DNA of 43,504 nucleotides from Chitinophagales bacterium (GTDB lineage Bacteria > Bacteroidota > Bacteroidia > Chitinophagales > Chitinophagaceae), in the NCBI GenBank assembly GCA_030832085.1, contig JAURJU010000068.1, positions 1 through 43,504 of the forward strand. Direction: 5' to 3'. This document shows positions 1-8,118 of the stretch, one piece after another. A model generated the notes under the pieces. That model was given only the letters and a program-made list of their open reading frames with translations, ran no database searches and was not told the origin of the DNA. Each line of letters begins with the position of its first letter. Within the stretch, counting starts at the first letter, position 1. A program made the translations under genes and the position numbers.

Positions 1-434
1 CATCTGAACTCCTTGGGAAAACCACTGCCAAGGTTACCGTCATCGAAACGGATAACAAGGCACACAATGTTGTACCTGCCGCCTGCAGGTTTGTGGTGGA
101 TGTGCGGGTCAATGAACTGTATACCTTTGATGAAGTACTCGGCCAATTGAAAAAAAATCTCAAGGCTGAACTCACTCCAAGAAGTTTCAGACTGAAGTCA
201 ACCATGATACCCATGGATCATCCCATTGTAAAAGCAGGCAAACAACTCGGCCTTGCCCATTATGGGTCACCAACCACAAGCGACAAGGCATTGATGAACT
301 TTCCAGCCCTCAAAATAGGACCCGGCGACTCTGCAAGAAGCCATACTGCAGATGAATACATTTGCATTTCAGAAATTGAAGATGGCATTGCAGGCTATAT
401 CGAATTGCTGGAAAAAACCATCCTCCTTTATTGA
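1..434 (+). CDS. M20-family deacetylase, acetylornithine deacetylase type (5' partial)
   Basis: The frame is open from base 3 and ends at the TGA at 432-434, so only the last ~143 residues are inside the window. They contain the end of the M20 dimerisation domain (motif NVVPAACRFVVDVRVNE) and the return to the catalytic domain. The late motif GPGDSARSHTADEYI carries the His that serves as the C-terminal metal ligand in M20 enzymes. Such enzymes remove an acyl group from N-acylornithine or N-acyl-diaminopimelate using a two-metal centre. The gene stops 22 bp before argH in the same direction, which points to arginine synthesis (N-acetyl- or N-succinylornithine deacylation, argE-like). The N-terminal metal ligands are not visible, so substrate assignment rests on the neighbour. 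Confidence 0.8.
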   Translation, partial: SELLGKTTAKVTVIETDNKAHNVVPAACRFVVDVRVNELYTFDEVLGQLKKNLKAELTPRSFRLKSTMIPMDHPIVKAGKQLGLAHYGSPTTSDKALMNFPALKIGPGDSARSHTADEYICISEIEDGIAGYIELLEKTILLY

Positions 435-456
435 CCATCTCCCAAAAAACAATACC

Positions 457-1767
457 ATGAAACTTTGGAGCAAGGATAAAACATCAACAGCGGAACAAAT
501 TGAACATTTCACTGTAGGGCGCGACCGCGACTTTGACATTCAAATGGCAAGATTTGACGTGGAGGGATCCATTGCGCATGTAACCATGTTGGGAGAAGAG
601 GGAATGATGCGCAAGGAAGAAGCTGATGAAGCGGTTGCGGCCTTGAAAAAAATAAAGGCCTCCATTGAGGCGGGAGATTTTTCAATTGATGCAGGAGCAG
701 AAGACATCCATTCGCAAATAGAATTCATGCTCACCAAAAGCATCGGCGATGCCGGCAAAATGATCCATACCGGAAGAAGCAGGAATGACCAGGTTGCAGT
801 AGACATCAAACTCTTCCTGAGGTCATCCTTGATGGGCATCAAGGATGACATGCAATCTCTTTTTGACCTGCTGATCCAAAAAAGCAATGCACACAAGGAC
901 ACACTGATTCCGGGATATACCCACCTTCAAATTGCCATGCCTTCTTCTGTTGGCCTTTGGCTTGGCGCATATGCGGAAAGTCTTGTGGATGATATGGAAT
1001 TTGTTGCTGCCGCATTCAGGGTTGCCAACAAAAATCCGCTGGGAAGTGGCGCCGGATATGGGTCTTCATTTCCATTGAACAGGGCGCGCACAACTGCACT
1101 GCTTCATTTTGATACCCTCAATTACAACTCTGTTTATGCGCAAATGAGCAGGGGGAAAACTGAAAAACTAACTTCCATGGCACTGGCTTCGGTGGCTGCA
1201 ACCCTTGGACGATTGGCAATGGATTGCTGCCTTTTCATGAACCAGAATTTTGGTTTCATCCATTTTCCTGATGAATTGACAACAGGCAGCAGCATCATGC
1301 CACATAAAAAAAACCCTGATGTTTTTGAGCTGATCCGCGCCAAATGCAGCAGGATACAGGCAGTACCCAACGAACTTGCGCTGTTGATCAACAATCTTCC
1401 ATCAGGTTATCACCGCGACATGCAACTGACAAAGGAAATCCTGTTTCCAGCCATTGATGAATTGCATGCCTGCATGGAGATGATGAAACTGATGCTGAAT
1501 GCCATCGGTGTAAGGCAAGATATCCTCAATGACGAAAAATACACCTACCTGTTCAGCGTTGAAAAAGTAAACGAACTGGTGAACCAGGGCATTCCTTTCA
1601 GGGATGCATATGCAAGGGTCGGCAACATGATCAATGAAGGAACATTTCATTTCGACACCAAACAGCAACTCAGGCATACGCATGAGGGAAGCATTGGAAA
1701 TCTCTGTAACGAGGAGATTGTTGCCCAGATGAAATCCGTTGCTGCAGGAATCAGGATTTCATCGTAG
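457..1767 (+). CDS. argH: Argininosuccinate lyase
   Basis: This 436-residue protein cleaves argininosuccinate to arginine and fumarate, the last step of arginine synthesis. The fumarase/aspartase superfamily signature GSSIMPHKKNPD is at residues 277-288, including the mobile-loop serines. HTGRSRNDQ, typical of ArgH, lies near residue 107, and GYTHLQIAMP follows near residue 153. I chose ATG 457 (MKLWSKDK) rather than the in-frame ATG at 352, because the longer form would overlap the preceding deacetylase by 80 bases and add residues unlike the family. The length is slightly short for ArgH (about 440-460) but all core motifs are present. It is probably cotranscribed with the upstream deacetylase and ends convergent to gldD. 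Confidence 0.95.
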   Translation: MKLWSKDKTSTAEQIEHFTVGRDRDFDIQMARFDVEGSIAHVTMLGEEGMMRKEEADEAVAALKKIKASIEAGDFSIDAGAEDIHSQIEFMLTKSIGDAGKMIHTGRSRNDQVAVDIKLFLRSSLMGIKDDMQSLFDLLIQKSNAHKDTLIPGYTHLQIAMPSSVGLWLGAYAESLVDDMEFVAAAFRVANKNPLGSGAGYGSSFPLNRARTTALLHFDTLNYNSVYAQMSRGKTEKLTSMALASVAATLGRLAMDCCLFMNQNFGFIHFPDELTTGSSIMPHKKNPDVFELIRAKCSRIQAVPNELALLINNLPSGYHRDMQLTKEILFPAIDELHACMEMMKLMLNAIGVRQDILNDEKYTYLFSVEKVNELVNQGIPFRDAYARVGNMINEGTFHFDTKQQLRHTHEGSIGNLCNEEIVAQMKSVAAGIRISS

Positions 1768-1781
1768 ACGGGCCTGGGGTT

Positions 1782-2417
1782 TTATTTCCATTGGATGGTT
1801 TTGATCATGTGCCTGATATCACCTTCCAGAAATTCGCTGACCATGGAAATGGAGTCTGCGTTGGGTGATGCATCAAAATACAATGCACCCCTCAGAAAAT
1901 GCTGCTTGCCATCACTGATGTAAAACTGTTTTGAAGTGGCGGCTTCCCCGGCCACATAAAAATATACCCCGGTCGAGCCATTGTCTGTAGTAAAAACAGC
2001 ATCAACAATTCCACTGGCCTTGATCGTATGCTTGTAGGTCATCTTATAGGCTTCCTCCCTCAGGGTCTCAAAACTGTTGGATACTATGGAATCCCTGTAG
2101 CCGGTTGCAGTTTTGATTTTGTAAACAGACTTGCCGCCAATTGTTTTGTAGCTGAGATAGATGTGCCCGTTGAACCGATTGAAATTGACATTGATCCAAT
2201 AGGGATTGTTGCCAGTGGTATCCACTTCTTTTGTAATGTTGGCGTAGACAGGATATTCAAAAGAATATGGAAAACCTTCCTGGTTGAAAATCTGGTATTC
2301 CCGTTGAGGAAGGTCTATCTTGAAATAAGCCCTGGGCTTGGGCGTATAGCCACTGTTGCATCCCATTGACACGATGGTGAAAAAAAACAGGATGGTTGCG
2401 GCCAGTGATACTTTCAT
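1782..2417 (-). CDS. gldD: Gliding motility lipoprotein GldD
   Basis: The 211-residue protein has a lipoprotein signal peptide with the lipidated Cys at residue 20 (VSMGC). Directly after it comes PKPRAYFKIDLPQREYQ, a hallmark of GldD. GldD is a Bacteroidota-specific lipoprotein needed for gliding and linked to type IX secretion in Flavobacterium; its biochemical role is not known. It lies 8 bp after gldE on the same strand, the usual gldE-gldD pairing, and ends 14 bp from convergent argH. Whether this organism glides cannot be decided from the gene, since gldD also occurs in non-gliding relatives. Confidence 0.9.
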   Translation of the reverse strand: MKVSLAATILFFFTIVSMGCNSGYTPKPRAYFKIDLPQREYQIFNQEGFPYSFEYPVYANITKEVDTTGNNPYWINVNFNRFNGHIYLSYKTIGGKSVYKIKTATGYRDSIVSNSFETLREEAYKMTYKHTIKASGIVDAVFTTDNGSTGVYFYVAGEAATSKQFYISDGKQHFLRGALYFDASPNADSISMVSEFLEGDIRHMIKTIQWK

Positions 2418-2425
2418 GGAATCGT

Positions 2426-3676
2426 TTATGGCTGTGGAGCAGCGATGGTGATCTTGATTTTGTGGATGCGGTTCATGGCAACTTCCAGCACAGTGAAGGT
2501 GAAGTCATTGGCAACCAGTACCTGGTTCAATTTGGGGATCTCTCCTGCCAGCTCCAGCACCAATCCCGCAACGGTTTCACTGTTGCCCCTGATGGCATCA
2601 AAAACCCTGTTGGGAAGGTTCATGAGCTTGCAGGCTTCGTTGATCATCATCTTGCCTTCAAAAATAAAATTGAATTCGTCGAGCCTGATGTTGACCGATT
2701 CTTCATCATCATACTCATCCCTGATCTCTCCTACAATTTCCTCAAGGATGTCTTCCATGGTAATGATGCCATCCGTTCCACCAAACTCATCCACCACTAT
2801 TGCAAAATGGATTCTTTTGGACTGGAACTCTTTCAAGAGGTCTTCAACAAGCATTTGCTCATGAATGAAGAAAGCAGGGCGTACCAGTTTTTTCCATTCG
2901 AAGGCGTCGTCATGGTCAAGGTATGGGATCAAGTCCTTGGCATGGATCATCCCGGAAATGTTGTCAAGGCTTTCATTGTATACTGGAAACCTGGAATATT
3001 GCTGATCCGACACCATTTGCTTGAGTGCAGAAAAAGGAATGCCTGCTTCAACACCCTGCACATCCAACCTGCTCCGCATGGCCCTTCTGACCGTGATGTT
3101 GCCAAACTGGGCAATGCCCTTCAGGATGTTTTTTTCCTCCTCTGAACTTCCATCCTCTGCCTGGTCGATTTGTTCTAGCCTTGTAATCATGTCATTGTTC
3201 CTTCCCAATGCCTTTTCAATGTGATCGGTGATCCCAGATGTCCAACTTCCAAGACGGCGAAACATCCAAAAATTCAACCAAACAAAAAAAGAAGAATAAT
3301 AGGCAAACCTGATATGGTTGTTGGAAGCCCAAACCTTGGGGAGCAGTTCACCAAAAAGAATCAGGATCACAAATGCAATGAGCAGCCTGATCAGAAACAA
3401 CAAGAAACCCGTTGTTTCGGGCAACATGTCATCCTGTACCAGATAATTGCAAAGCAGGATGATCATCAAACGAAAAACCATGTCTCCCACCAACATGGAA
3501 GACATCAACAGGCGGGGCTCCTGCAACAAATGAAGGATCCTTGTTGATGCAGGGTACTGCCGGGTGCGAAGGTTTTTAAGTTCTCTGAACCCCAAAGAAA
3601 AAAAAGCAATTTCCGCTCCTGAATTCATGAACAACATGAGAATGGAGGCCACCAGCAGAACAGAGAGAACAATCAT
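2426..3676 (-). CDS. gldE: GldE, CNNM/CBS-domain membrane protein
   Basis: This 416-residue protein has an N-terminal CNNM (DUF21) membrane domain of several hydrophobic segments (roughly residues 1-190). A CBS pair follows, with QQYSRFPVYNESLDNISGMIHAKDL and VVDEFGGTDGIITMEDILEEIVGEI regions, and then a CorC/HlyC-type C-terminal domain. CNNM proteins are linked to divalent-cation transport. In Bacteroidota this member next to gldD is GldE, associated with gliding. The frame extends upstream to 3844 inside mutY, but ATG 3676 (MIVLSVLLVASILMLF) gives a natural membrane-protein start 35 bp after mutY. An ssb gene, which sits between mutY and gldE in many relatives, is absent here. Confidence 0.88.
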   Translation of the reverse strand: MIVLSVLLVASILMLFMNSGAEIAFFSLGFRELKNLRTRQYPASTRILHLLQEPRLLMSSMLVGDMVFRLMIILLCNYLVQDDMLPETTGFLLFLIRLLIAFVILILFGELLPKVWASNNHIRFAYYSSFFVWLNFWMFRRLGSWTSGITDHIEKALGRNNDMITRLEQIDQAEDGSSEEEKNILKGIAQFGNITVRRAMRSRLDVQGVEAGIPFSALKQMVSDQQYSRFPVYNESLDNISGMIHAKDLIPYLDHDDAFEWKKLVRPAFFIHEQMLVEDLLKEFQSKRIHFAIVVDEFGGTDGIITMEDILEEIVGEIRDEYDDEESVNIRLDEFNFIFEGKMMINEACKLMNLPNRVFDAIRGNSETVAGLVLELAGEIPKLNQVLVANDFTFTVLEVAMNRIHKIKITIAAPQP

Positions 3677-3711
3677 ATGCCCAAAATTACAAAAATTGAA
3701 GAAGATGAGGA

Positions 3712-4782
3712 CTAGCCATGTTCTTGGGCCAGGTAACGGGTAATCAGCCTCGGAAAGGCCAATTGGGCAATCTCTACCTGGCGCTTCCATGCATAACCCT
3801 CGACCTCGGTCTGCACTGCAGACTTCAGGTGCAGGACCCGGCAACGGATCTTTTGATGGGTCAGCTGGTGGACCATCTCCTCTGAAAGGGATAAATGCTT
3901 TACCTTTCCCTTAAGGGCTGACAGGCCCCAGAAATCCAATGACATCAAGTCCCTTTGTTCCGCCGGTTCGTCTTTTTCCCTCAGGATAAACTCATGTAAA
4001 TCCTGCCAGATATCATTTCCTTTTCTCTGTCTGACCAAATGCATATCCTTGTGCTCAATCAACAGGTAATAAAAAAAACGCTCCCGCTGTTTGAGCTTCT
4101 TTGCCTTGATGGGCAACAGGTGCACCTGGTCATGAGCATGGGCCTGGCATTTCAGTACAAAAGGACAAGTTGAACAAAGGGGTTGTTTTGGCTTGCATAC
4201 CGTAGCCCCGAGATCCATGATTGCCTGGTTGTAGGATGCGGGATCCTTGCTGTCCAAAAGATCAGTGGCAATTTTCTCAATGCGGAGTCGACCAGCGGGT
4301 AAATCTACCGGATCGCTAATTCCAAACACCCTGGACAAGACCCTGAGCACATTTCCGTCCACCACGGCAAGGGGTAGCCCAAACGCAAAGGACCCAATGG
4401 CCGCTGCCGTGTAATTGCCAATACCCTTTAGAGCAAGAAGCCCTTCTTTTGAACTTGGAAATACCCCTCCTTTGTCAAAACTGATCTCCCTTGCTGTCTT
4501 GATCAGGTTCCGGCAACGGGAATAATAACCCAAGCCTTCCCATCGCTTAAATACCTCATTATCAGTTGCTTGGGCAAGGTCGTGTATGCTGGGGTAGGCA
4601 TTGACGAAACTGTTGAAATATGCCAGACCTTGTTCAACCCTTGTTTGTTGAAGGATGATTTCACTCAGCCAGATTTTATAGGGATCTTTGATCCCTTTCC
4701 AAGGCATGGACCTCGTGTTTTTTACCAAATGCCATTTTTTCAGTGCACGCGAAAACCACACTTTATGTTGTTTTTCAACCAC
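3712..4782 (-). CDS. mutY: A/G-specific adenine glycosylase MutY
   Basis: MutY removes adenine mispaired with 8-oxoguanine in base-excision repair. Key features are all visible in 356 residues: catalytic Glu41 in LSEIILQQTRVEQG, a helix-hairpin-helix LKGIGNYTAAAIG at about 118-130, catalytic Asp142 in VVDGNVLRVLSR, and a [4Fe-4S] ligand set Cys196, Cys203, Cys206, Cys212 with the classic C-X6-C-X2-C-X5-C spacing. The C-terminal third (from about 230) corresponds to the NUDIX-like 8-oxoG recognition domain. It is the first gene of the minus-strand mutY-gldE-gldD run and is divergent from the HU gene across 157 bp. Confidence 0.95.
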   Translation of the reverse strand: MVEKQHKVWFSRALKKWHLVKNTRSMPWKGIKDPYKIWLSEIILQQTRVEQGLAYFNSFVNAYPSIHDLAQATDNEVFKRWEGLGYYSRCRNLIKTAREISFDKGGVFPSSKEGLLALKGIGNYTAAAIGSFAFGLPLAVVDGNVLRVLSRVFGISDPVDLPAGRLRIEKIATDLLDSKDPASYNQAIMDLGATVCKPKQPLCSTCPFVLKCQAHAHDQVHLLPIKAKKLKQRERFFYYLLIEHKDMHLVRQRKGNDIWQDLHEFILREKDEPAEQRDLMSLDFWGLSALKGKVKHLSLSEEMVHQLTHQKIRCRVLHLKSAVQTEVEGYAWKRQVEIAQLAFPRLITRYLAQEHG

Positions 4783-4939
4783 TTATATAGATTTATTTTT
4801 GGTAAAATGAAAAATAATCTGCAATTTTAATAGCAACCAGTTCAACCTGGGGCCAAAATTGGTAAATAAAATGTTTTCAGGATTGATTTAGACCAAAAGT
4901 AAAATAAATTAAATCCAAAACTTTTAAACAAGAACCAAA

Positions 4940-5263
4940 ATGAGAAAAGCAGATTTGATCAATAAGATTGCTGAAAAAACCAATATTCCCAAAGTGGATG
5001 TATTGGTTACGCTCGAGACCATGTTCAAGGAGATAAAAGCCACGTTGTCCAAGGGCGAAAATATTTATATCCGTGGTTTTGGTTCTTTCATCACAAAAAA
5101 GCGAGCAGCTAAGATTGGAAGAAACATCAAACGCAACACTGCTGTTCAAATTCCTGCGCATTTCATTCCTGCATTCAAACCTGCAAAGGAGTTCATGCAA
5201 GAAGTAAAAAAATTGGAAATAGACACCGTTATCAAGGACGAAGGTTCAGATGACATGGCATAA
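4940..5263 (+). CDS. HU/IHF-family DNA-binding protein
   Basis: The 107-residue protein is a full HU-fold DNA-bending protein. It has the N-terminal helical dimerisation part (MRKADLINKIAEKT), the GENIYIRGFGSF turn near residue 40, the basic arm region KKRAAKIGRNIKRN, and FKPAKEF at the C-terminal helix. A short acidic tail (DEGSDDMA) follows, making it slightly longer than canonical HU (about 90). It is expected to compact and bend nucleoid DNA. It is the first gene of a plus-strand set leading to RNase G. HU versus IHF subtype cannot be settled from sequence inspection. Confidence 0.92.
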   Translation: MRKADLINKIAEKTNIPKVDVLVTLETMFKEIKATLSKGENIYIRGFGSFITKKRAAKIGRNIKRNTAVQIPAHFIPAFKPAKEFMQEVKKLEIDTVIKDEGSDDMA

Positions 5264-5293
5264 GCATTACCTTTGCCACATAAATACTGATCA

Positions 5294-6160
5294 ATGTTGA
5301 AAAAACAGCAATGGATCGTGGTTGCTGCTGGAGCAGTGCTGCTGTTCAGTTTATATATTTTCGGGAATTTCAGCCCTGCCCATAAGCCACCTGCTCCCCA
5401 TGCTGACCATGAGGGCCATTCAGACAACGAGGGAAAGCCCGGAGATAACCCCTTTGAAATCAATGCTTTTATCAACGAATTGAAAAAAGACCTCACCCCG
5501 GGCCAGTCCGCGTACCTCACCACACTTGAAGATGCTTTGACACGTGGAGACCTGGTAACACAGCGAAAAAACAATTTTCAGGCACTCTCTGATTTCTGGC
5601 GAGACAGTGCCAGGAGCTTTCTTCCCTACATTTATTACCTCGGCGAAAAGGCTAAGTTGGAAAATTCTGAAAAAAACCTCAACTTTGCCGCCCATTCGAT
5701 GCTGGAGGAACTGAGGGGAATATCAAACCCCGGTTTAAAAAGCTGGATGGCAAACCAGGCCAACGACCTGTTTCTGCGGTCCTTGAAAATAAACCCCAAC
5801 AACGACTCAACCATCATAGGACAAGGGAGCACCTTTTTCTTTGGCGCGTCCGGAGCACCGATGGAAGGAATCCTGAAGATCAGGGCAGTTGCAGAAAGGG
5901 ATCCCAACAATGTCTTTGCGCAATTTATGCTCGGGTATGGTGGGATGGTATCTGGGCAAACAGACAAGGCGGCAGAACGGTTCAAAAAAGTAATCGGACT
6001 GGACCCTGAAAATACTGAGGCAGTATTTCTTCTGGCTGAACTCTATGAGAGAGCAGGAAAAAAGAAAGAAGCGGTTGAATGGTACGAAAAAGGCTTGAAG
6101 AATGTGAAAAATCCTGAACTGGTGAAAGCTTTGGAAGAAAAGATAAAAACATTGAAATAA
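5294..6160 (+). CDS. Membrane-anchored TPR protein
   Basis: The 288-residue protein has one N-terminal hydrophobic segment (about residues 7-25, IVVAAGAVLLFSLYIF), then a His/Pro/Asp-rich linker and a helical body. Tetratricopeptide-like repeats are clear in the last third: AERFKKVIGLDPENTEAVFLLAELYERAGKKKEAVEWYEKGL covers two units, and an earlier unit is around DPNNVFAQFMLGYGG. TPR arrays are protein-protein scaffolds, and no enzymatic motif is present. It starts 30 bp after the HU gene and precedes the small basic protein and RNase G genes on the same strand. The specific partner is unknown. Topology suggests a bitopic inner-membrane protein with the repeats outside the cytoplasm. Confidence 0.8.
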   Translation: MLKKQQWIVVAAGAVLLFSLYIFGNFSPAHKPPAPHADHEGHSDNEGKPGDNPFEINAFINELKKDLTPGQSAYLTTLEDALTRGDLVTQRKNNFQALSDFWRDSARSFLPYIYYLGEKAKLENSEKNLNFAAHSMLEELRGISNPGLKSWMANQANDLFLRSLKINPNNDSTIIGQGSTFFFGASGAPMEGILKIRAVAERDPNNVFAQFMLGYGGMVSGQTDKAAERFKKVIGLDPENTEAVFLLAELYERAGKKKEAVEWYEKGLKNVKNPELVKALEEKIKTLK

Positions 6161-6187
6161 TTTTTAACAACTTAAACTGACTAAGCC

Positions 6188-6283
6188 ATGCCTTGTGGTA
6201 AAAAAAGAAAACGTCATAAGATAGCAACGCACAAACGCAAAAAAAGATTGAGAAAAAATCGTCACAAGAAAGGCAAGAAATAG
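6188..6283 (+). CDS. 31-residue basic protein, AURKAIP1/COX24 (bS22/mS38-like) family
   Basis: ATG 6188 to TAG 6283 encodes 31 residues that begin MPCGKKRKRHKIATHKRKKR and are almost entirely Lys, Arg and His. This matches the small basic proteins of Bacteroidota carrying the AURKAIP1/COX24 domain, whose mitochondrial relative is the small-subunit ribosomal protein mS38. A ribosomal small-subunit role is therefore likely, but that is by family inference. It sits 27 bp after the TPR gene and 101 bp before RNase G. It is too short for most gene finders and easily missed. The MPCGKKRKRHK start and the absence of any other plausible frame support it. Confidence 0.85.
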   Translation: MPCGKKRKRHKIATHKRKKRLRKNRHKKGKK

Positions 6284-6317
6284 CCCTTTCAGGTCTCCAT
6301 CTTTACTAGACACTGGT

Positions 6318-6348
6318 GCATTGCAAAGAAATTATTTCTTGGCAATGC
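6318..6348 (+). promoter_or_regulatory. Long hairpin in the RNase G leader
   Basis: Arms GCATTGC (6318-6324) and GCAATGC (6342-6348) enclose AAGAAA (6326-6331) and TTTCTT (6335-6340) with a three-base loop and one A/G mismatch, giving 13 paired positions. No T-run follows (the sequence continues CCCTTTATTCG), so it is not a typical terminator. It lies 36 bases before the RNase G start, where it could act as a leader structure. E. coli RNase E autoregulates through leader hairpins; a similar role here is inference. Confidence 0.5.
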
Positions 6349-6384
6349 CCCTTTATTCGTTTGCTATAATTCTCAGCATTACGC

Positions 6385-7932
6385 TTGAATAAGGAATTGA
6401 TCATAAACTCATCTGCCCAGGGTGTACAAATTGCCCTGTTGGAAGACAAGAAACTCGTTGAGCTACACAATGAAAAAGCTGACGCCAGTTTCAATGTAGG
6501 AGATTTGTATTTGGGTAAGGTCAAAAAACTCATTCCCGGATTGAATGCAGCCTTTGTAGATGTTGGATTTGAAAAGGATGCCTTTCTCCATTACACAGAT
6601 TTGAGTCCATTCGCAAAATCGCTCCTGAAGTTTACACAGCTCTCCATCAACGCTGCTCCAAATTCCCAACCGGATTTTTCCAGCTTCACGGTTGAACCTG
6701 AAATTGTAAAGACAGGAAAGATCAATGAAGTATTGGGACAAAAGCCCAATGTTTTGGTACAAATCCTGAAGGAACCCATTGCGGCCAAAGGACCCCGACT
6801 CAGTTGTGAAATCTCGCTGCCGGGAAGGTTCGTGGTCATTACCCCTTTCAATGACATCATTGCTGTTTCAAGGAAAATCCATTCGGCTGAAGAAAGAAAA
6901 AGACTTCAAAAAATTATTGAAGCCATCAAGCCAAAGAATTTCGGAGTGATTGTGAGGACCGCTGCCGAAGGAAAGAATACTGCTGAGTTGCATGAAGACC
7001 TCAATGCCTTGTTCAGCAAATGGAAGTCCATCCAACAAAACCTTATTGGGGCAGTTGCACCTGCAAAAATTCTCAGCGAGCAGACCAAGGCTACCAGCAT
7101 ACTTCGAGACCTGCTCAACGCCGACTTCAACAAGATTGTGGTCAATGACAAGCAGATTTATGCGGACACAAAGGCCTATATCCAAAAGATAGCACCCGAC
7201 AAGGCGGAGATTGTTTCTCTTTATACAGGATCATCCTCTGTTTTTGACCATACAGGTGTTACCAAACAGGTCAAAGGTGCATTTGGAAAAACAGTTAATC
7301 TCCCATCGGGGGCATACCTGATCATTGAACATACGGAAGCCCTGCATGTAATTGACGTGAACAGCGGTTACAAAAGTGTTAGCAACAACCAGGAAGAGAA
7401 TGCCCTTCAGACAAATATGGAAGCCGCCGAAGAGATTGCCAGGCAGCTGAGGCTGCGTGACATCGGAGGCATCATTGTAGTTGACTTCATTGACATGAAG
7501 CTTCCGGAAAACAAGAAGAAGCTCCATGAAACGATGGAGAACTACATGAAGATTGACAGGGCAAAGCATGCTGTATTGGCCATCTCAAAATTCGGTCTTA
7601 TGCAGTTGACCCGTCAACGCATGAAACCAGAAATGAACATCAATACCCAGGAGCAATGTCCATCATGCCAGGGTACAGGTAAAATCTCTTCCGCACTCGT
7701 TTTGGAAGATGAAATAGAAAAGAACATCAGTTACCTCAGTGAGCAGAAACATGCATCACTAACCGTTTCCGTTCACCCTATCCTTTATGCTTATCTCACA
7801 AAGGGTCTCATTTCCAAACGCCGCAAATGGGCATGGAAATATAAAATGAAGTTGGACATCCGGGAAGATTCAACCTATCACCTGACTGAGTTTCATTTTT
7901 TCGACAAGCATGAGGAAGAGATTAGGCTGTAA
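6385..7932 (+). CDS. rng: Ribonuclease E/G family protein
   Basis: The 515-residue protein matches RNase G, a 5'-end-sensing endoribonuclease for mRNA decay and rRNA maturation. An S1-like RNA-binding region covers about residues 35-130 (GDLYLGKVKKLIPGLNAAFVDVG). The catalytic DNase I-like domain carries the metal-binding aspartates in HVIDVNSG (near 324) and VVDFIDM (near 367). The zinc-link motif CPSCQGTG has Cys425 and Cys428. The start is TTG 6385 (MNKELIINS); the frame is closed by a TAA at 6367 and has no nearby ATG, and relatives start with the same residues. It lacks the long C-terminal degradosome scaffold of E. coli RNase E. The gene follows a hairpin that may affect its expression. 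Confidence 0.93.
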   Translation: MNKELIINSSAQGVQIALLEDKKLVELHNEKADASFNVGDLYLGKVKKLIPGLNAAFVDVGFEKDAFLHYTDLSPFAKSLLKFTQLSINAAPNSQPDFSSFTVEPEIVKTGKINEVLGQKPNVLVQILKEPIAAKGPRLSCEISLPGRFVVITPFNDIIAVSRKIHSAEERKRLQKIIEAIKPKNFGVIVRTAAEGKNTAELHEDLNALFSKWKSIQQNLIGAVAPAKILSEQTKATSILRDLLNADFNKIVVNDKQIYADTKAYIQKIAPDKAEIVSLYTGSSSVFDHTGVTKQVKGAFGKTVNLPSGAYLIIEHTEALHVIDVNSGYKSVSNNQEENALQTNMEAAEEIARQLRLRDIGGIIVVDFIDMKLPENKKKLHETMENYMKIDRAKHAVLAISKFGLMQLTRQRMKPEMNINTQEQCPSCQGTGKISSALVLEDEIEKNISYLSEQKHASLTVSVHPILYAYLTKGLISKRRKWAWKYKMKLDIREDSTYHLTEFHFFDKHEEEIRL

Positions 7933-8070
7933 CAGCTGTTCTTAGAATTCCCCATACATCCCATTGATTTTTTAAAGTCAAGGATCATCCGCTTGGTCAT
8001 CCCAGGCATCAACTTCTTTTTGCAGAGGTATATGCCTTAACGTCATCGGTTTCCCTTTTTACTGGAAATG

Positions 8071-8100
8071 AAAAAGCCGCCCATTGCTGGACGGCTTTTT
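8071..8100. terminator. Bidirectional Rho-independent terminator
   Basis: Arms AAAAAGCCG (8071-8079) and CGGCTTTTT (8092-8100) pair perfectly, with two further C-G pairs after one mismatch. The stem ends in a T-run on the plus strand and an A-run that reads as T on the minus strand. It can terminate both RNase G transcripts and the convergent SusC-SusD-lipoprotein operon. Confidence 0.8.
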
Positions 8101-8118
8101 CTCTATTAAGATTGCTCT

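Noticed and set aside
2396-3145. Plus-strand open frame of 249 codons opposite gldE
   Set aside because: It lies entirely antisense to well-supported gldE and shows no recognisable domain, and its composition follows the complement of gldE codons.
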